Source: Mycolicibacterium tusciae (GTDB lineage: Bacteria > Actinomycetota > Actinomycetes > Mycobacteriales > Mycobacteriaceae). Taken from it: a stretch of 64,000 bases of DNA. Position 1 is the stretch's first letter, and the number at the start of each line of letters is the position of its first letter. The position numbers and the translations under genes were made by a program. The DNA lies in assembly GCF_002086795.1 (NCBI RefSeq), contig NZ_MVIM01000009.1, forward strand, positions 124,001 to 188,000, in the 5' to 3' direction. Below the pieces are notes generated by a model. The model was not told where the DNA came from and did not search any database. It worked only from the letters and a program-made list of their open reading frames with translations. Shown here one piece after another: positions 33,655-41,785 of this stretch.

Positions 33655-35319
33655 ATGTCGGTGGACGGCGCATCCCGTTTGGTCCTGCGACTCCGCGGCT
33701 TCATGCGCACCTTTCATCCCGTCGGGTTGTCTTGTTCGCTGCTGTTCTTCGCCTGGTCCATGAGCCCGTCGCTGCTGCCCCGGGCTTGGTATCTGCAAGG
33801 GGTCGCGGCGGGTATCAGCGTTGCGATCGGCTACGGACTGGGCTGTGCGATCGCCTGGGTCGTGCGGTGGTGCGGGGTCAGCCCGGAATGGACGCAGCGG
33901 ACGCGGACCCGTGGCTGGCGGGTGTTGGCCGTGGCCGCACTCCTGGTGGTGCCCACCTTCCTGGTACTGGGATCCTGGTGGCAGCAGATCCTTCGGGACC
34001 TGGTCGGTGTGCCGCGTGCGCAGCGCTCCTTCTACATCCTGGTATTGCTCATCGCACTCTTCATCGCGTTGGCGCTGCTCGCGGCCGCGCGCGGATTGCG
34101 GGCTGTCACAGCGTGGCTGACGACAAGGGGCCGCCGCGTCGTTCCCGGTCCGGTCGCGCGGCTTGCCGCGGTCGTGACCGTCACGGTGCTGGTGGTCTTC
34201 TTGCTCGACGGCGCGCTGCAGCGCGGCCTACTCGGTGTGGCCCAAGGTTCAGCCGCGGTCGCAGACAAGAGCACCGCCGAGGGCGTCACGCAACCGCAAG
34301 CAGCCGAACGCTCCGGCTCGCCGGCGTCGGGGGAGTCATGGCAAAGCCTGGGCCGCGAGGGACGCACTTTTGTCGCGGATGGTCCGACTGCCCAACAGAT
34401 CTCGGAAGTGACAGGGTCGGCCGCGATCACCCCGATCCGGGTCTACGCAGGCCGGGAATCTGCAGACACCGTCGAGGGCATCGCCGAACGAGTGGTCAGC
34501 GAGCTGCAACGAACTCACGCCTTCGACCGCAAAGTGCTGGCCGTGGTGACGACGACGGGGCGCGGCTGGGTCAACCCGAACGTGGCGGCCGCCTTCGAGT
34601 ACGTGAACGGCGGTGACACCGCGATCGCGTCGATGCAGTATTCGTTCTTGCCCAGCGCTCTTTCCTTTGTCGCCGACCGCGAGACACCGCGGCTAGCCGG
34701 CCATGCGTTGTTCGAAGCGGTGTACCGGGTGTGGGTGGCCCGGCCCGAAGCGCGCCGTCCGAAGCTCGTCGTGTTCGGGGAAAGCCTGGGCTCCTTCGGC
34801 GGACAGGCCGCATTTGCGTCCGGAGCAGACATCGTCGCTCGCACCGACGGCGCATTGTTGGTCGGTACACCGAACTTCGCGCAGCCCTGGGGGCGGATCA
34901 CTGCCAATCGAGATCCCGGGTCTTTGGAAAGGCTGCCGGTCGTCGATGAGGGCCGAAATATCCGGTTCGCTTCGCGCGCCACCGATGTGGATCTACCTGG
35001 GCGGTGGGAGTCTCCACGGGTCGTGTTCTGGCAACACGCCAGCGACCCGATCACCTGGTGGTCGTTCGATCTCCTCCTGAACCGGCCGGACTGGCTGCGT
35101 GAGCCCCTGGGCCCCGACGTGTATCGGGGGATCAGGTGGCTACCGTTCGTGACGTTTTGGCAGGTGACCCTGGACATGATCTTTTCCGCCGACGTTCCTT
35201 ACGGATACGGACACGCTTTTGGCCCCGACGCTGCAGAACTCTGGGTCGACATTCTCGACCCACCGGACTGGGACCCGGGCAAGACGCAACGGATCCACGA
35301 CGTGATCGCCAAAGGTTGA
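33655..35319 (+). CDS. Membrane alpha/beta-hydrolase (DUF2319-like)
   Basis: 554 residues: about five hydrophobic helices in the first 200 residues (LSCSLLFFAWSMSPSLLP; YILVLLIALFIALALL; VTVTVLVVFLLDGAL), then an alpha/beta-hydrolase-like domain with elbow VFGESLGSFGGQ and VVFWQHASDP; DMIFSADVPYGYGH lies near the C-terminus. Mycobacterial proteins of this layout are uncharacterised. The domain would face the periplasm or cytoplasm depending on topology. GTG 33640 is an alternative start. It lies 130 bases downstream of the CMD gene, so operon membership is uncertain. Confidence 0.88.
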   Translation: MSVDGASRLVLRLRGFMRTFHPVGLSCSLLFFAWSMSPSLLPRAWYLQGVAAGISVAIGYGLGCAIAWVVRWCGVSPEWTQRTRTRGWRVLAVAALLVVPTFLVLGSWWQQILRDLVGVPRAQRSFYILVLLIALFIALALLAAARGLRAVTAWLTTRGRRVVPGPVARLAAVVTVTVLVVFLLDGALQRGLLGVAQGSAAVADKSTAEGVTQPQAAERSGSPASGESWQSLGREGRTFVADGPTAQQISEVTGSAAITPIRVYAGRESADTVEGIAERVVSELQRTHAFDRKVLAVVTTTGRGWVNPNVAAAFEYVNGGDTAIASMQYSFLPSALSFVADRETPRLAGHALFEAVYRVWVARPEARRPKLVVFGESLGSFGGQAAFASGADIVARTDGALLVGTPNFAQPWGRITANRDPGSLERLPVVDEGRNIRFASRATDVDLPGRWESPRVVFWQHASDPITWWSFDLLLNRPDWLREPLGPDVYRGIRWLPFVTFWQVTLDMIFSADVPYGYGHAFGPDAAELWVDILDPPDWDPGKTQRIHDVIAKG

Positions 35320-35365
35320 CCGGCGCTGATCTAGTTTGCCGTGACTTTCGCGGCTGTCCGGACGT

Positions 35366-36559
35366 TTAGCAGGTCAGCACCATGCAGCCGGCGATCGGGC
35401 CACCCCCGGCGGCAGCGACGGCCACCTCGGGCCGTCGCGCAACTTGCCGGTCGCCGGCCTGTCCGCGCAACTGTAGACACGCTTCGTGCAACAGCCAGTA
35501 GCCGTGCATGCGTCCGGCGGACAGTTGGCCCCCATAGGTGTTCAACGGCAGCTCGCCGTCGAGCGCTATCCGCGTCGCCCCCTCGACGAATGGCCCGGCT
35601 TCGCCGTCACCGCAGAAGCCCAGTGCCTCCAGCCACGCGAACGTGAGATACGTGAAGCCGTCGTAGATTTCGGCCACGTCCACATCCGACGGGGTGAGGT
35701 CGGTGCGCGACCACATCTCCGTCGCGGCCTCACTGGACGCCATTTTCGGAAAGTCGGCGCGATGGAACCAGCCGTCCGAGCCGTAGGCGCCACCGACCGC
35801 CTCGACCTTCACCGCGGGGTTCGGGCAGTCCGCCGCATAGTCGGAATGCGACACCACCAGCGCAATCGCGCCGTCGATCGGGACGTCGCAATCGAAGAGG
35901 CCCAACGGTGTCGAGATAGGGCGTGAGGTCAGGTAGTCGTCCATGCTCATCGGATCTCGGAACGCCGCGCGAGGGTTGAGGCCGGCGTTGTGCCTGCTGT
36001 TGATCGCGAGCCAGCCCAGCTGCTCCCGTGTCGTTCCGTACATCTCCATATGGCGCCGGCAGTGCATGGCGACCCAGTTCGCCGCCGAGTACGCGTGCGC
36101 CGCCAACAGCACGTTGATGTCCTCGAACGGTTTGAGCCTCCTGCGTGCCCCGGGCGACCGAGGCTCGAGCGGCGGGTCGGCAAGTGGAGCGAGGAGCGGT
36201 GATGCTGTCGAACCGGTCATCGCCCCGCCGAGCATCTGCACCGTCCGATAGACCAGCACATGTCGCGCCCGTTTCTCCGACACCGCGACCAGTGCCGACA
36301 TGAACGGAGTCAGCACGCCGCCGGTACCGAACCCGACGCCGACGTCGGCGGCGTCATTGCCAAGGCTCGCAACGACTTCAGACGGCAGCGTGTCGCCGAA
36401 CGTCGCGATACCGTCGATGTCCTCGGGCGTCAGGCCGGCGTCGGCGATCGCATCCCGCACCGCTTCCATGGTCAGTTCCAGCCCCGGGATGCCTGTCTTG
36501 CGGCCGATGCGCGAAATGCCGAGGCCACTGACAATCGTGTCCTTTTCGAAGTGGCTCAT
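35366..36559 (-). CDS. Thiolase-family lipid-transfer protein (Ltp-like, retro-aldolase type)
   Basis: 397 residues with thiolase-fold features (SGLGISRIGRKTGIPG, GVGFGTGG, CDVPIDGAIALVVSH, AEIYDGFTYLTFAWLEALGFCG, PLNTYGGQLSAGRMHGYWLLHE). The usual nucleophilic Cys motif of biosynthetic thiolases is not evident, as in the Ltp2/SCP2-thiolase-like proteins that act as retro-aldolases with a DUF35 partner. A DUF35 gene is divergent 57 bases away. The start at 36559 (MSHFEKD) is preferred; a longer frame begins at 36628 but overlaps the divergent gene. Confidence 0.87.
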   Translation of the reverse strand: MSHFEKDTIVSGLGISRIGRKTGIPGLELTMEAVRDAIADAGLTPEDIDGIATFGDTLPSEVVASLGNDAADVGVGFGTGGVLTPFMSALVAVSEKRARHVLVYRTVQMLGGAMTGSTASPLLAPLADPPLEPRSPGARRRLKPFEDINVLLAAHAYSAANWVAMHCRRHMEMYGTTREQLGWLAINSRHNAGLNPRAAFRDPMSMDDYLTSRPISTPLGLFDCDVPIDGAIALVVSHSDYAADCPNPAVKVEAVGGAYGSDGWFHRADFPKMASSEAATEMWSRTDLTPSDVDVAEIYDGFTYLTFAWLEALGFCGDGEAGPFVEGATRIALDGELPLNTYGGQLSAGRMHGYWLLHEACLQLRGQAGDRQVARRPEVAVAAAGGGPIAGCMVLTC

Positions 36560-36616
36560 CGGCACCCATCCATCTATTTTTGTAATGACAGCCCCTAGGA
36601 ATGTACGTTGCTTGCT

Positions 36617-37048
36617 ATGTCCAACCACGCCCCACCCTCAGCGCGGATGCTGCCCGCGCTCGATGACCACAACCGGGCGTTCTGGACCGGGGGAGCCGAG
36701 GGAGCGCTCCGAATCCCCTTCTGTGCTTCCTGCGGTACGTGGGTGACGCCGCTGGCCGCCGAATGCCCGGATTGCGACGGCGTGCTGGAGTATCGCCCGG
36801 TGTCGGGTCGAGGGACGGTGTTCACGTACACCGTCAACTACCAGCCCTTCAACCCGGGTGTGCCCGTGCCGTACGTGATCGCGATCGTCGAGCTGGAGGA
36901 GCAGGACGATCTGCGAATCGCGACGAATATCGTTGACTGTGAACCGGACTCGGTCTACGTGGGCCTTCCCGTCGAGGTGCGCTTCGAACACCAGGTCGTC
37001 GGCGACGAAAGTGTCTACATGCCGGTCTTCGCTCCGCGGGTTGACTAG
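36617..37048 (+). CDS. DUF35 OB-fold zinc-ribbon protein
   Basis: 143 residues: an N-terminal zinc ribbon (CASCGTWVTPLAAECPDCDG, two CxxC knuckles) followed by an OB-fold (GRGTVFTYTVNYQPF, VYVGLPVEVRFEHQV). DUF35 proteins act as acyl-CoA-binding partners of Ltp-type thiolases. It is divergent from such a thiolase 57 bases away, so a functional pair is likely. The start at 36617 is preferred to an upstream TTG at 36608. Confidence 0.9.
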   Translation: MSNHAPPSARMLPALDDHNRAFWTGGAEGALRIPFCASCGTWVTPLAAECPDCDGVLEYRPVSGRGTVFTYTVNYQPFNPGVPVPYVIAIVELEEQDDLRIATNIVDCEPDSVYVGLPVEVRFEHQVVGDESVYMPVFAPRVD

Positions 37049-37125
37049 CGAGCCGCCATCGTCGTGTTCTGCGGATGAATCTGAACGCCGACCTTCACCG
37101 TTGGCACGGTAGTCGGCGGCAGCGT

Positions 37126-38064
37126 CTAGGCCGAGGCCGCCAGGCTCTTCCTGTCCTCGTCGGCGAAGGTGTCCTCCAACTGCACCGGCGAGTAGTCGAT
37201 GTCGATCTCGGCAAGCGGTCGCCCCCGCGCGCTGCCGATGGTGCCGAGCCGCCGCATCCCCTTGTCGGTGGCGTACGCCGTGAACTCGTCCATGGTGAAG
37301 TTGAAGGGGATCTCGTCGTAGAGGGCGAACGCATCGTCGGTATTGCGCAACGCCAACGGGATGAGCTCCGACATCCGGTTCTCGAAGACAGTCCAGTTGG
37401 CGTCATCGGCGGCGACGTGGCGCCGGCAGGTGAAGGTGCCCCACGCCATATGGCGGCGTTCGTCGTCCCCGATCCGGCGGACCAGCTCCTGCATCCCGGG
37501 AAGAATGTTGTTGTCGACGCAAATGCGGTGCCACGCATAGTATCCCGTCAGCGCCATCATCCCCTCGATGACGTGGTTGTACGTCGCCGAGGCCCTGACT
37601 TGCGCGGCCGGCGAGGGATCTGTGGCCAGCGTGTCCAGCGATTTGGGTAGCTCCTCGTAGAACATCTGCCGGTACGAAGGCAGATCGTCGAGATAGTGCT
37701 GCAGGTCGCCCGTCATCCCGACGGCGTCGAGCCACATGCGGAACACCTGCGTGTGTTTGGCTTCTTCGAACGCGAACTGCGTCAGGTACATCTCGTCACC
37801 GAGGCGACCTTCGGCACGCATCGCCGCCATGAACGGCTGGATGTCCTGCGTGACCGCTTCTTCGCCCGCGATGAACTGTGCGCACAGTCGGGTGGCCCAG
37901 TCGCGTTCGAGCTCGGTCATCGCCTCCCAGTCGGCTCGGTCGCGGGAGAAGTCGATGTCGGCCGGGTCCCAGAATTTGGCGTTGCCGCCGGCGAACAGCT
38001 TCAAGGGAAGGCTGTCCCAGTTGAGGCCGCCCGCGGCGAGTGAATCGGAGTGGTTCCTGTCCAT
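37126..38064 (-). CDS. R2-like ligand-binding oxidase (R2lox)
   Basis: 312 residues, ferritin-like fold. The metal and cross-link residues seen in Rv0233 of M. tuberculosis are all present at the same numbering: Glu68, Val71, Glu101, His104, Tyr162, Glu167, Glu202, His205 (in GEEAVTQ, EEAKHTQ, TYNHVIEG and DERRHMAW). R2lox carries a Mn/Fe cofactor, makes a Val-Tyr ether cross-link and binds a fatty acid; its physiological substrate is unknown. It lies 30 bases downstream of the VTT-domain gene on the same strand, with a CRP-like site in the gap. Confidence 0.95.
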   Translation of the reverse strand: MDRNHSDSLAAGGLNWDSLPLKLFAGGNAKFWDPADIDFSRDRADWEAMTELERDWATRLCAQFIAGEEAVTQDIQPFMAAMRAEGRLGDEMYLTQFAFEEAKHTQVFRMWLDAVGMTGDLQHYLDDLPSYRQMFYEELPKSLDTLATDPSPAAQVRASATYNHVIEGMMALTGYYAWHRICVDNNILPGMQELVRRIGDDERRHMAWGTFTCRRHVAADDANWTVFENRMSELIPLALRNTDDAFALYDEIPFNFTMDEFTAYATDKGMRRLGTIGSARGRPLAEIDIDYSPVQLEDTFADEDRKSLAASA

Positions 38065-38077
38065 GCCCCGACTCTAG

Positions 38078-38093
38078 TGTGACTGCTGTCACA
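38078..38093. promoter_or_regulatory. CRP-type site TGTGA-N6-TCACA before R2lox
   Basis: TGTGAC-TGCT-GTCACA is an exact fit to TGTGA-N6-TCACA, the consensus of mycobacterial Crp (Rv3676-type). It is 14-29 bases before the R2lox ATG and abuts a TTGACT (38094-38099, minus strand), so it would sit between -35 and -10 of a promoter. TetR-type binding is an alternative. Confidence 0.5.
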
Positions 38094-38094
38094 G

Positions 38095-38787
38095 TCAATG
38101 GGAGGTGGAGCGTGCCCGCCATTTGCGGTAGCCATGGTGGGTGGCGAACGCGCCGACGACGGCCGTCACGCACCAGACCGCGACCGCGACGTACGCCAAT
38201 GGTGAATTCAGATCGCCGATCGAGGCTCCCAGCGCGGTGTACACGAACGCCCGCGGCACCGACCCGATGAACGCGCCAACGGCCATCTGCCACAGCGGCA
38301 CCCCGAACGCGCCGAACGCGTAGGATGCGAGTGCGTCGGACACCCCCGGGATAAAGCGCTGCCCGACGACCGCCCACAATCCGCGCCGCTCGATCAGATT
38401 GTCCAGCCGATCGGCCCGTTCGGTGCCGAGCAGTTCGCGTGCGCTCACGCGGCCGGCGCGACGGCCGATCAGGCTCGCGATGATCGCTGTCCCCACGGTC
38501 GCGCCCAGCGTCACGAACAGGCCGAGGACGGGTCCGAACAGCACGCCGCTGCCCGCCGCCAGGATCGGTCCGGGTACGAACACGGCACCGAGCAGAGCGG
38601 ACGCCACGACATAGGCGACGGGGGCGGCCGGACCCGTGGCGGCCACAGCGCCGCGAACCGCTTCGACGTCGATCACCCTGGCGATCGCCACGAGATAGAA
38701 CAACCCGAGCAGGAACGCCACCACAATGGCAAGGCGCACGATGTGACGCCGCCGCGAGGCGGGCGGTGGTTCGTCGATATCGGACAT
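38095..38787 (-). CDS. VTT-domain (DedA/TMEM64-like) membrane protein
   Basis: 230 residues with six predicted helices and the VTT/SNARE-associated signature: FVPGPILAAGSGVLFGPVLGLF, GATVGTAIIASLIGRRAGR, GQRFIPGVSDALASYAFGA. DedA-related proteins are linked to lipid flipping and membrane homeostasis. It is upstream of R2lox with a 30-base gap, so the two may be co-expressed. Confidence 0.9.
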   Translation of the reverse strand: MSDIDEPPPASRRRHIVRLAIVVAFLLGLFYLVAIARVIDVEAVRGAVAATGPAAPVAYVVASALLGAVFVPGPILAAGSGVLFGPVLGLFVTLGATVGTAIIASLIGRRAGRVSARELLGTERADRLDNLIERRGLWAVVGQRFIPGVSDALASYAFGAFGVPLWQMAVGAFIGSVPRAFVYTALGASIGDLNSPLAYVAVAVWCVTAVVGAFATHHGYRKWRARSTSH

Positions 38788-38815
38788 GCTGACTGCGATT
38801 GTGCCTGCTGCCGAC

Positions 38816-39787
38816 CTATCGACGCCCCTTGAGGGCGGGCAGCACCTCGTCGGTCAGCAGTTGGACCGACTTCCAGGCCTCCTCGATCGGCATGGCGCCG
38901 ACGAGCGGGTGAAGCACCACGTGATCGTGCGGATTCTCTTTCACGTCCGCGACCAATTGCTCGGGCGACATGAAGCGATACCGTCCGGCGGCTTTGACGT
39001 CGTCAAGGGTTTCGATCTCTTCCGCGCCATGCATGAACGAATGCACCTCGCCGCCACCCCAGCCCGAGTAGACGCGCGCCTCCCATAGATAGTGCTCGCC
39101 GAGTTCGGCCCACGCACGGTCCGGGTCCTCGTGCAGGAAAACCATGCCGCGACTGCGCGACGGCGGCATGACGACGATCGGCGCGTGTCCTGCCTCGGCG
39201 CACAGTTCGCGGTAGTAATCGGCGAGTTCGGGGAGGTGGCTGGGCAGGTTGAGCGGCAGGCCGTGTCTGGCGGCCCGCCGCGCGGTCGCGCGCACACTGC
39301 CGCCGACGAACACCGTCGGGTGGGGGCGTGTCAACGGGCCGGGAGTGAAATCCGGTGACGACCACAGCGACATCAGCGTGTCCAACAGCTCGTCCATCAG
39401 GCGGCCGCGCTGCTCGAATGGCGTTCCGAACAACTCGTATTCGACGGCCCGGTATCCCATCCCGATTGTGACGATCAACCGTCCGCCACCGATCGTGTCG
39501 GCCATGGCGATGTCTTCGGCGAGCCGTACCGGGTGCCACAGGGGTCCCAGCGTGCAGTCGACGCTGGCGACGATGCGTTCGGTGCGGGACAGCAGGACTG
39601 CGGCGGTCATGACGGGATTGCAGCTCCAGCCGTGTCCGCTCTGGTGGTGTTCATCGAAGCTGACGGCGCTCACACCGCGTGTTTCCGACCAGGAACTGAG
39701 TTCCATCGCCGCCTGTATCCGGTCGCGGCGTGCGGCCGGGTCGTCTTGTGGCGCGGCGAAATTGAACCGTAGGATCGCCATCGTCAT
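38816..39787 (-). CDS. LLM-class flavin-dependent oxidoreductase (F420 type)
   Basis: 323 residues: ILRFNFAAPQDDP, SFDEHHQSGHGWSCNP and ERIVASVDCTLGPLWHPVRLAEDIAMADTIGGGRLIVTIGMGY (core GGGRLIVTIGMGYRAVE) are typical of the luciferase-like family. The GHGW insert and C-terminal FMHGAEEIETLDDVKAAGRYRF are branch-specific. GAGG lies about 8 bases before ATG 39787. It is the last gene of the leftward operon sulfotransferase-MBL-SDR-LLM. Confidence 0.9.
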   Translation of the reverse strand: MTMAILRFNFAAPQDDPAARRDRIQAAMELSSWSETRGVSAVSFDEHHQSGHGWSCNPVMTAAVLLSRTERIVASVDCTLGPLWHPVRLAEDIAMADTIGGGRLIVTIGMGYRAVEYELFGTPFEQRGRLMDELLDTLMSLWSSPDFTPGPLTRPHPTVFVGGSVRATARRAARHGLPLNLPSHLPELADYYRELCAEAGHAPIVVMPPSRSRGMVFLHEDPDRAWAELGEHYLWEARVYSGWGGGEVHSFMHGAEEIETLDDVKAAGRYRFMSPEQLVADVKENPHDHVVLHPLVGAMPIEEAWKSVQLLTDEVLPALKGRR

Positions 39788-39800
39788 TGGAAAGCCTCGT

Positions 39801-40541
39801 TCACTGGCTGGTCGATCCGCCGTCGACGACCAACAGCGCCCCAGTGGTGTAGGAACTCTGCTCCGTGCACAAAAAGGCAATCGTCCCGGCGATCTCGGCT
39901 GGTGTACCCAAGCGGCTCAGTGGGATTCGGGCGAGTTCGGCATCGATGATTTCCGGCACTGTTTGGGCGAGCTCGGTCATCGGGGTGTCGACCACGCCGG
40001 GCACAACCGCGTTGACGCGGATGCCGCGCGGCGCCCACTTCACGGCGAGATTGTGCGTGAGGCTCGCGATGCCGGCCTTGGCCGCGCCGTATCCGGGCAC
40101 CATGGTCACTGCCCGCAGCGCCGACAACGACGACAGGAAGACGACGCTCGCACCGCCCGACGCTGCCAGCGCCTTACGCAGCCCCACGGTCAGACGGTAG
40201 GGCGCCGTGAGGTTGACCGCCACGGATGCGTCGAAGCCGTCGGGCTCGGCTTCGTTGAGTCCACCCGGAAAGTTGGCGCCTGCGTTGTTGACGAGCACAT
40301 CCAATGTGCTTGTCGCTGAGACCAACTCGTTGATCGAGTCCGCGTCGGTGAGGATGAGCTGGCGGTAGGTCATGCCGGTGAGGTCGGTGTCGTAGTCGCC
40401 CGGCCCGGTCTTGGTGCCGGTGATGGACACTGCTGCGCCGGCGTCGCGGAACAGCGTCGCCGTGGCGTGGCCGATCCCGCTCGTGCCGCCGGTGATCAGT
40501 GCCTTTGTCCCGGTGAAGTCGAAGGTGGCGCGCGCGGTCAT
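39801..40541 (-). CDS. Short-chain dehydrogenase/reductase
   Basis: 246 residues with the NAD(P)-binding TGGTSGIGHA, NNAG, the catalytic YGAAK (YxxxK) and FLCTEQSSYTTGALLVVDGG at the end: classical SDR. It likely oxidises or reduces a hydroxyl/keto group. Its ATG overlaps the stop of the metallo-beta-lactamase gene by 4 bases (40538-40541), so it is in the same operon as the sulfotransferase, with the LLM gene 13 bases beyond. Confidence 0.94.
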   Translation of the reverse strand: MTARATFDFTGTKALITGGTSGIGHATATLFRDAGAAVSITGTKTGPGDYDTDLTGMTYRQLILTDADSINELVSATSTLDVLVNNAGANFPGGLNEAEPDGFDASVAVNLTAPYRLTVGLRKALAASGGASVVFLSSLSALRAVTMVPGYGAAKAGIASLTHNLAVKWAPRGIRVNAVVPGVVDTPMTELAQTVPEIIDAELARIPLSRLGTPAEIAGTIAFLCTEQSSYTTGALLVVDGGSTSQ

Positions 40542-41785
40542 GAGTAGTCTCCGATTTTCTTGGTCAGCCAGGCGGATTCCCAGAAGTTGGCGCTGGCGGC
40601 GAGCAGGTCCCCATGGGCGGCCTTGAGGACGGCGCGTGCGCGAATATGTGTCGGGTCGGCATGGACGACGGCCTCGGCGAGATGGATCGCATGCACCGGA
40701 TGGCCCGCCGCGAGCCGCTCTTCGGCCCGCGCCACGACGCGCTCGGCGCCGGCGAGGTCGACCAGGTCGACGGTGAGCTCATCGGGTCCGATGTCGTAAA
40801 GCTCTGTGGTCGAACGGTGATGGAACCACCCGGAGTAGTTCTCCCAGATGGCCCGCACGTCCCAGGCCACCTTGCCGTAGCCCTGGCCGACCTCGAGTTC
40901 GGCGGGCAGCGTGATCTCCCGCATCAAGGTGTGAACGTCCTTACCGGCGTTCATGCCCTCCACCGTCTGGTCGTGGAGATAGGCGATCGCGTCGCGCAGG
41001 CGGGTCAATTCGGCGTGGATGAGATCGACGCCGCGGATCGGCTCGAAGTGTCCGGTGATCAGGACTTCCGGCCGAAGCTCGCGGACCCTTTCGATCGAGG
41101 CGATGGTCGTCAGTGGGTCGCGGTACCGGTCGCCGCGCATCGTGACGAAATTCGGGATATGGCCGAAAACCGGTCCGAAGGTGTTGCCGCACAGGCACAC
41201 CCGCTGTTCAGGAAGCCAGGCTACCATCGAGTCGGTGGTCTCACCGCCCGGTGTTGCCAGCAGTTCGATGGTGCGGCCGCCGACGGTCAGTACCAGCGAG
41301 TCGTCCACTTCGATGTCGGCGGAGTGTGCGGACTGGGCCGGGAGCCGCTTTCCGAACCGCTGCTGGATCGCGGCGATGCCGTTGGCGAGCTTGTCGGAGA
41401 ACGCGAAGGCGCTGTTGTTGGCGCGGTAGGCCAGTAGGCGCTCGTTGTCGTCGCGCCAGTGACGCCAGTTGGCCTGCGCCACCACCTGAGTCTGCGGATC
41501 GCGCATCGTGTCGAGGCCACCGACGTGGTCGTAGTGGCCCTGCGTGATGATGATGTAGCGGATGGGGGACGAATCGACGGCGTCGAAATTGGTGCGGTGG
41601 ACTTGGCTTTCGAATCCCATCCCGGTGTTGACGACGACGCGGCCATCACCGGTGGTCAGCAGATAGGTGTTCGACAGTCCGGGCGAGCACCAGACGCCGG
41701 GTACGACTTCCTCGGCGTGTTCGGCGGCTGCCGGGGCGAGAGCATCAGCGCCAGGACGACTGCGGTAGATCGGCTCTTCGCTCAT
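40538..41785 (-). CDS. Metallo-beta-lactamase-fold protein with alkylsulfatase dimerisation domain
   Basis: 415 residues: MBL fold (about 25-230) with ITQGHYDHVGG and a distal GHFEPIRGVDLIHAEL, and a C-terminal alkylsulfatase-dimerisation-like region (about 270-400, EVGQGYGKVAWDVRAIWENYSGWFHHRSTTEL). In alkylsulfatase SdsA1 the zinc motif is THxHxDH; here the first His is Gln (TQGHYDH), the rest is kept. Members hydrolyse alkyl sulfate esters, but with this change another ester or lactone cannot be excluded. The neighbour is a sulfotransferase with no gap between the genes. Confidence 0.9.
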   Translation of the reverse strand: MSEEPIYRSRPGADALAPAAAEHAEEVVPGVWCSPGLSNTYLLTTGDGRVVVNTGMGFESQVHRTNFDAVDSSPIRYIIITQGHYDHVGGLDTMRDPQTQVVAQANWRHWRDDNERLLAYRANNSAFAFSDKLANGIAAIQQRFGKRLPAQSAHSADIEVDDSLVLTVGGRTIELLATPGGETTDSMVAWLPEQRVCLCGNTFGPVFGHIPNFVTMRGDRYRDPLTTIASIERVRELRPEVLITGHFEPIRGVDLIHAELTRLRDAIAYLHDQTVEGMNAGKDVHTLMREITLPAELEVGQGYGKVAWDVRAIWENYSGWFHHRSTTELYDIGPDELTVDLVDLAGAERVVARAEERLAAGHPVHAIHLAEAVVHADPTHIRARAVLKAAHGDLLAASANFWESAWLTKKIGDYS

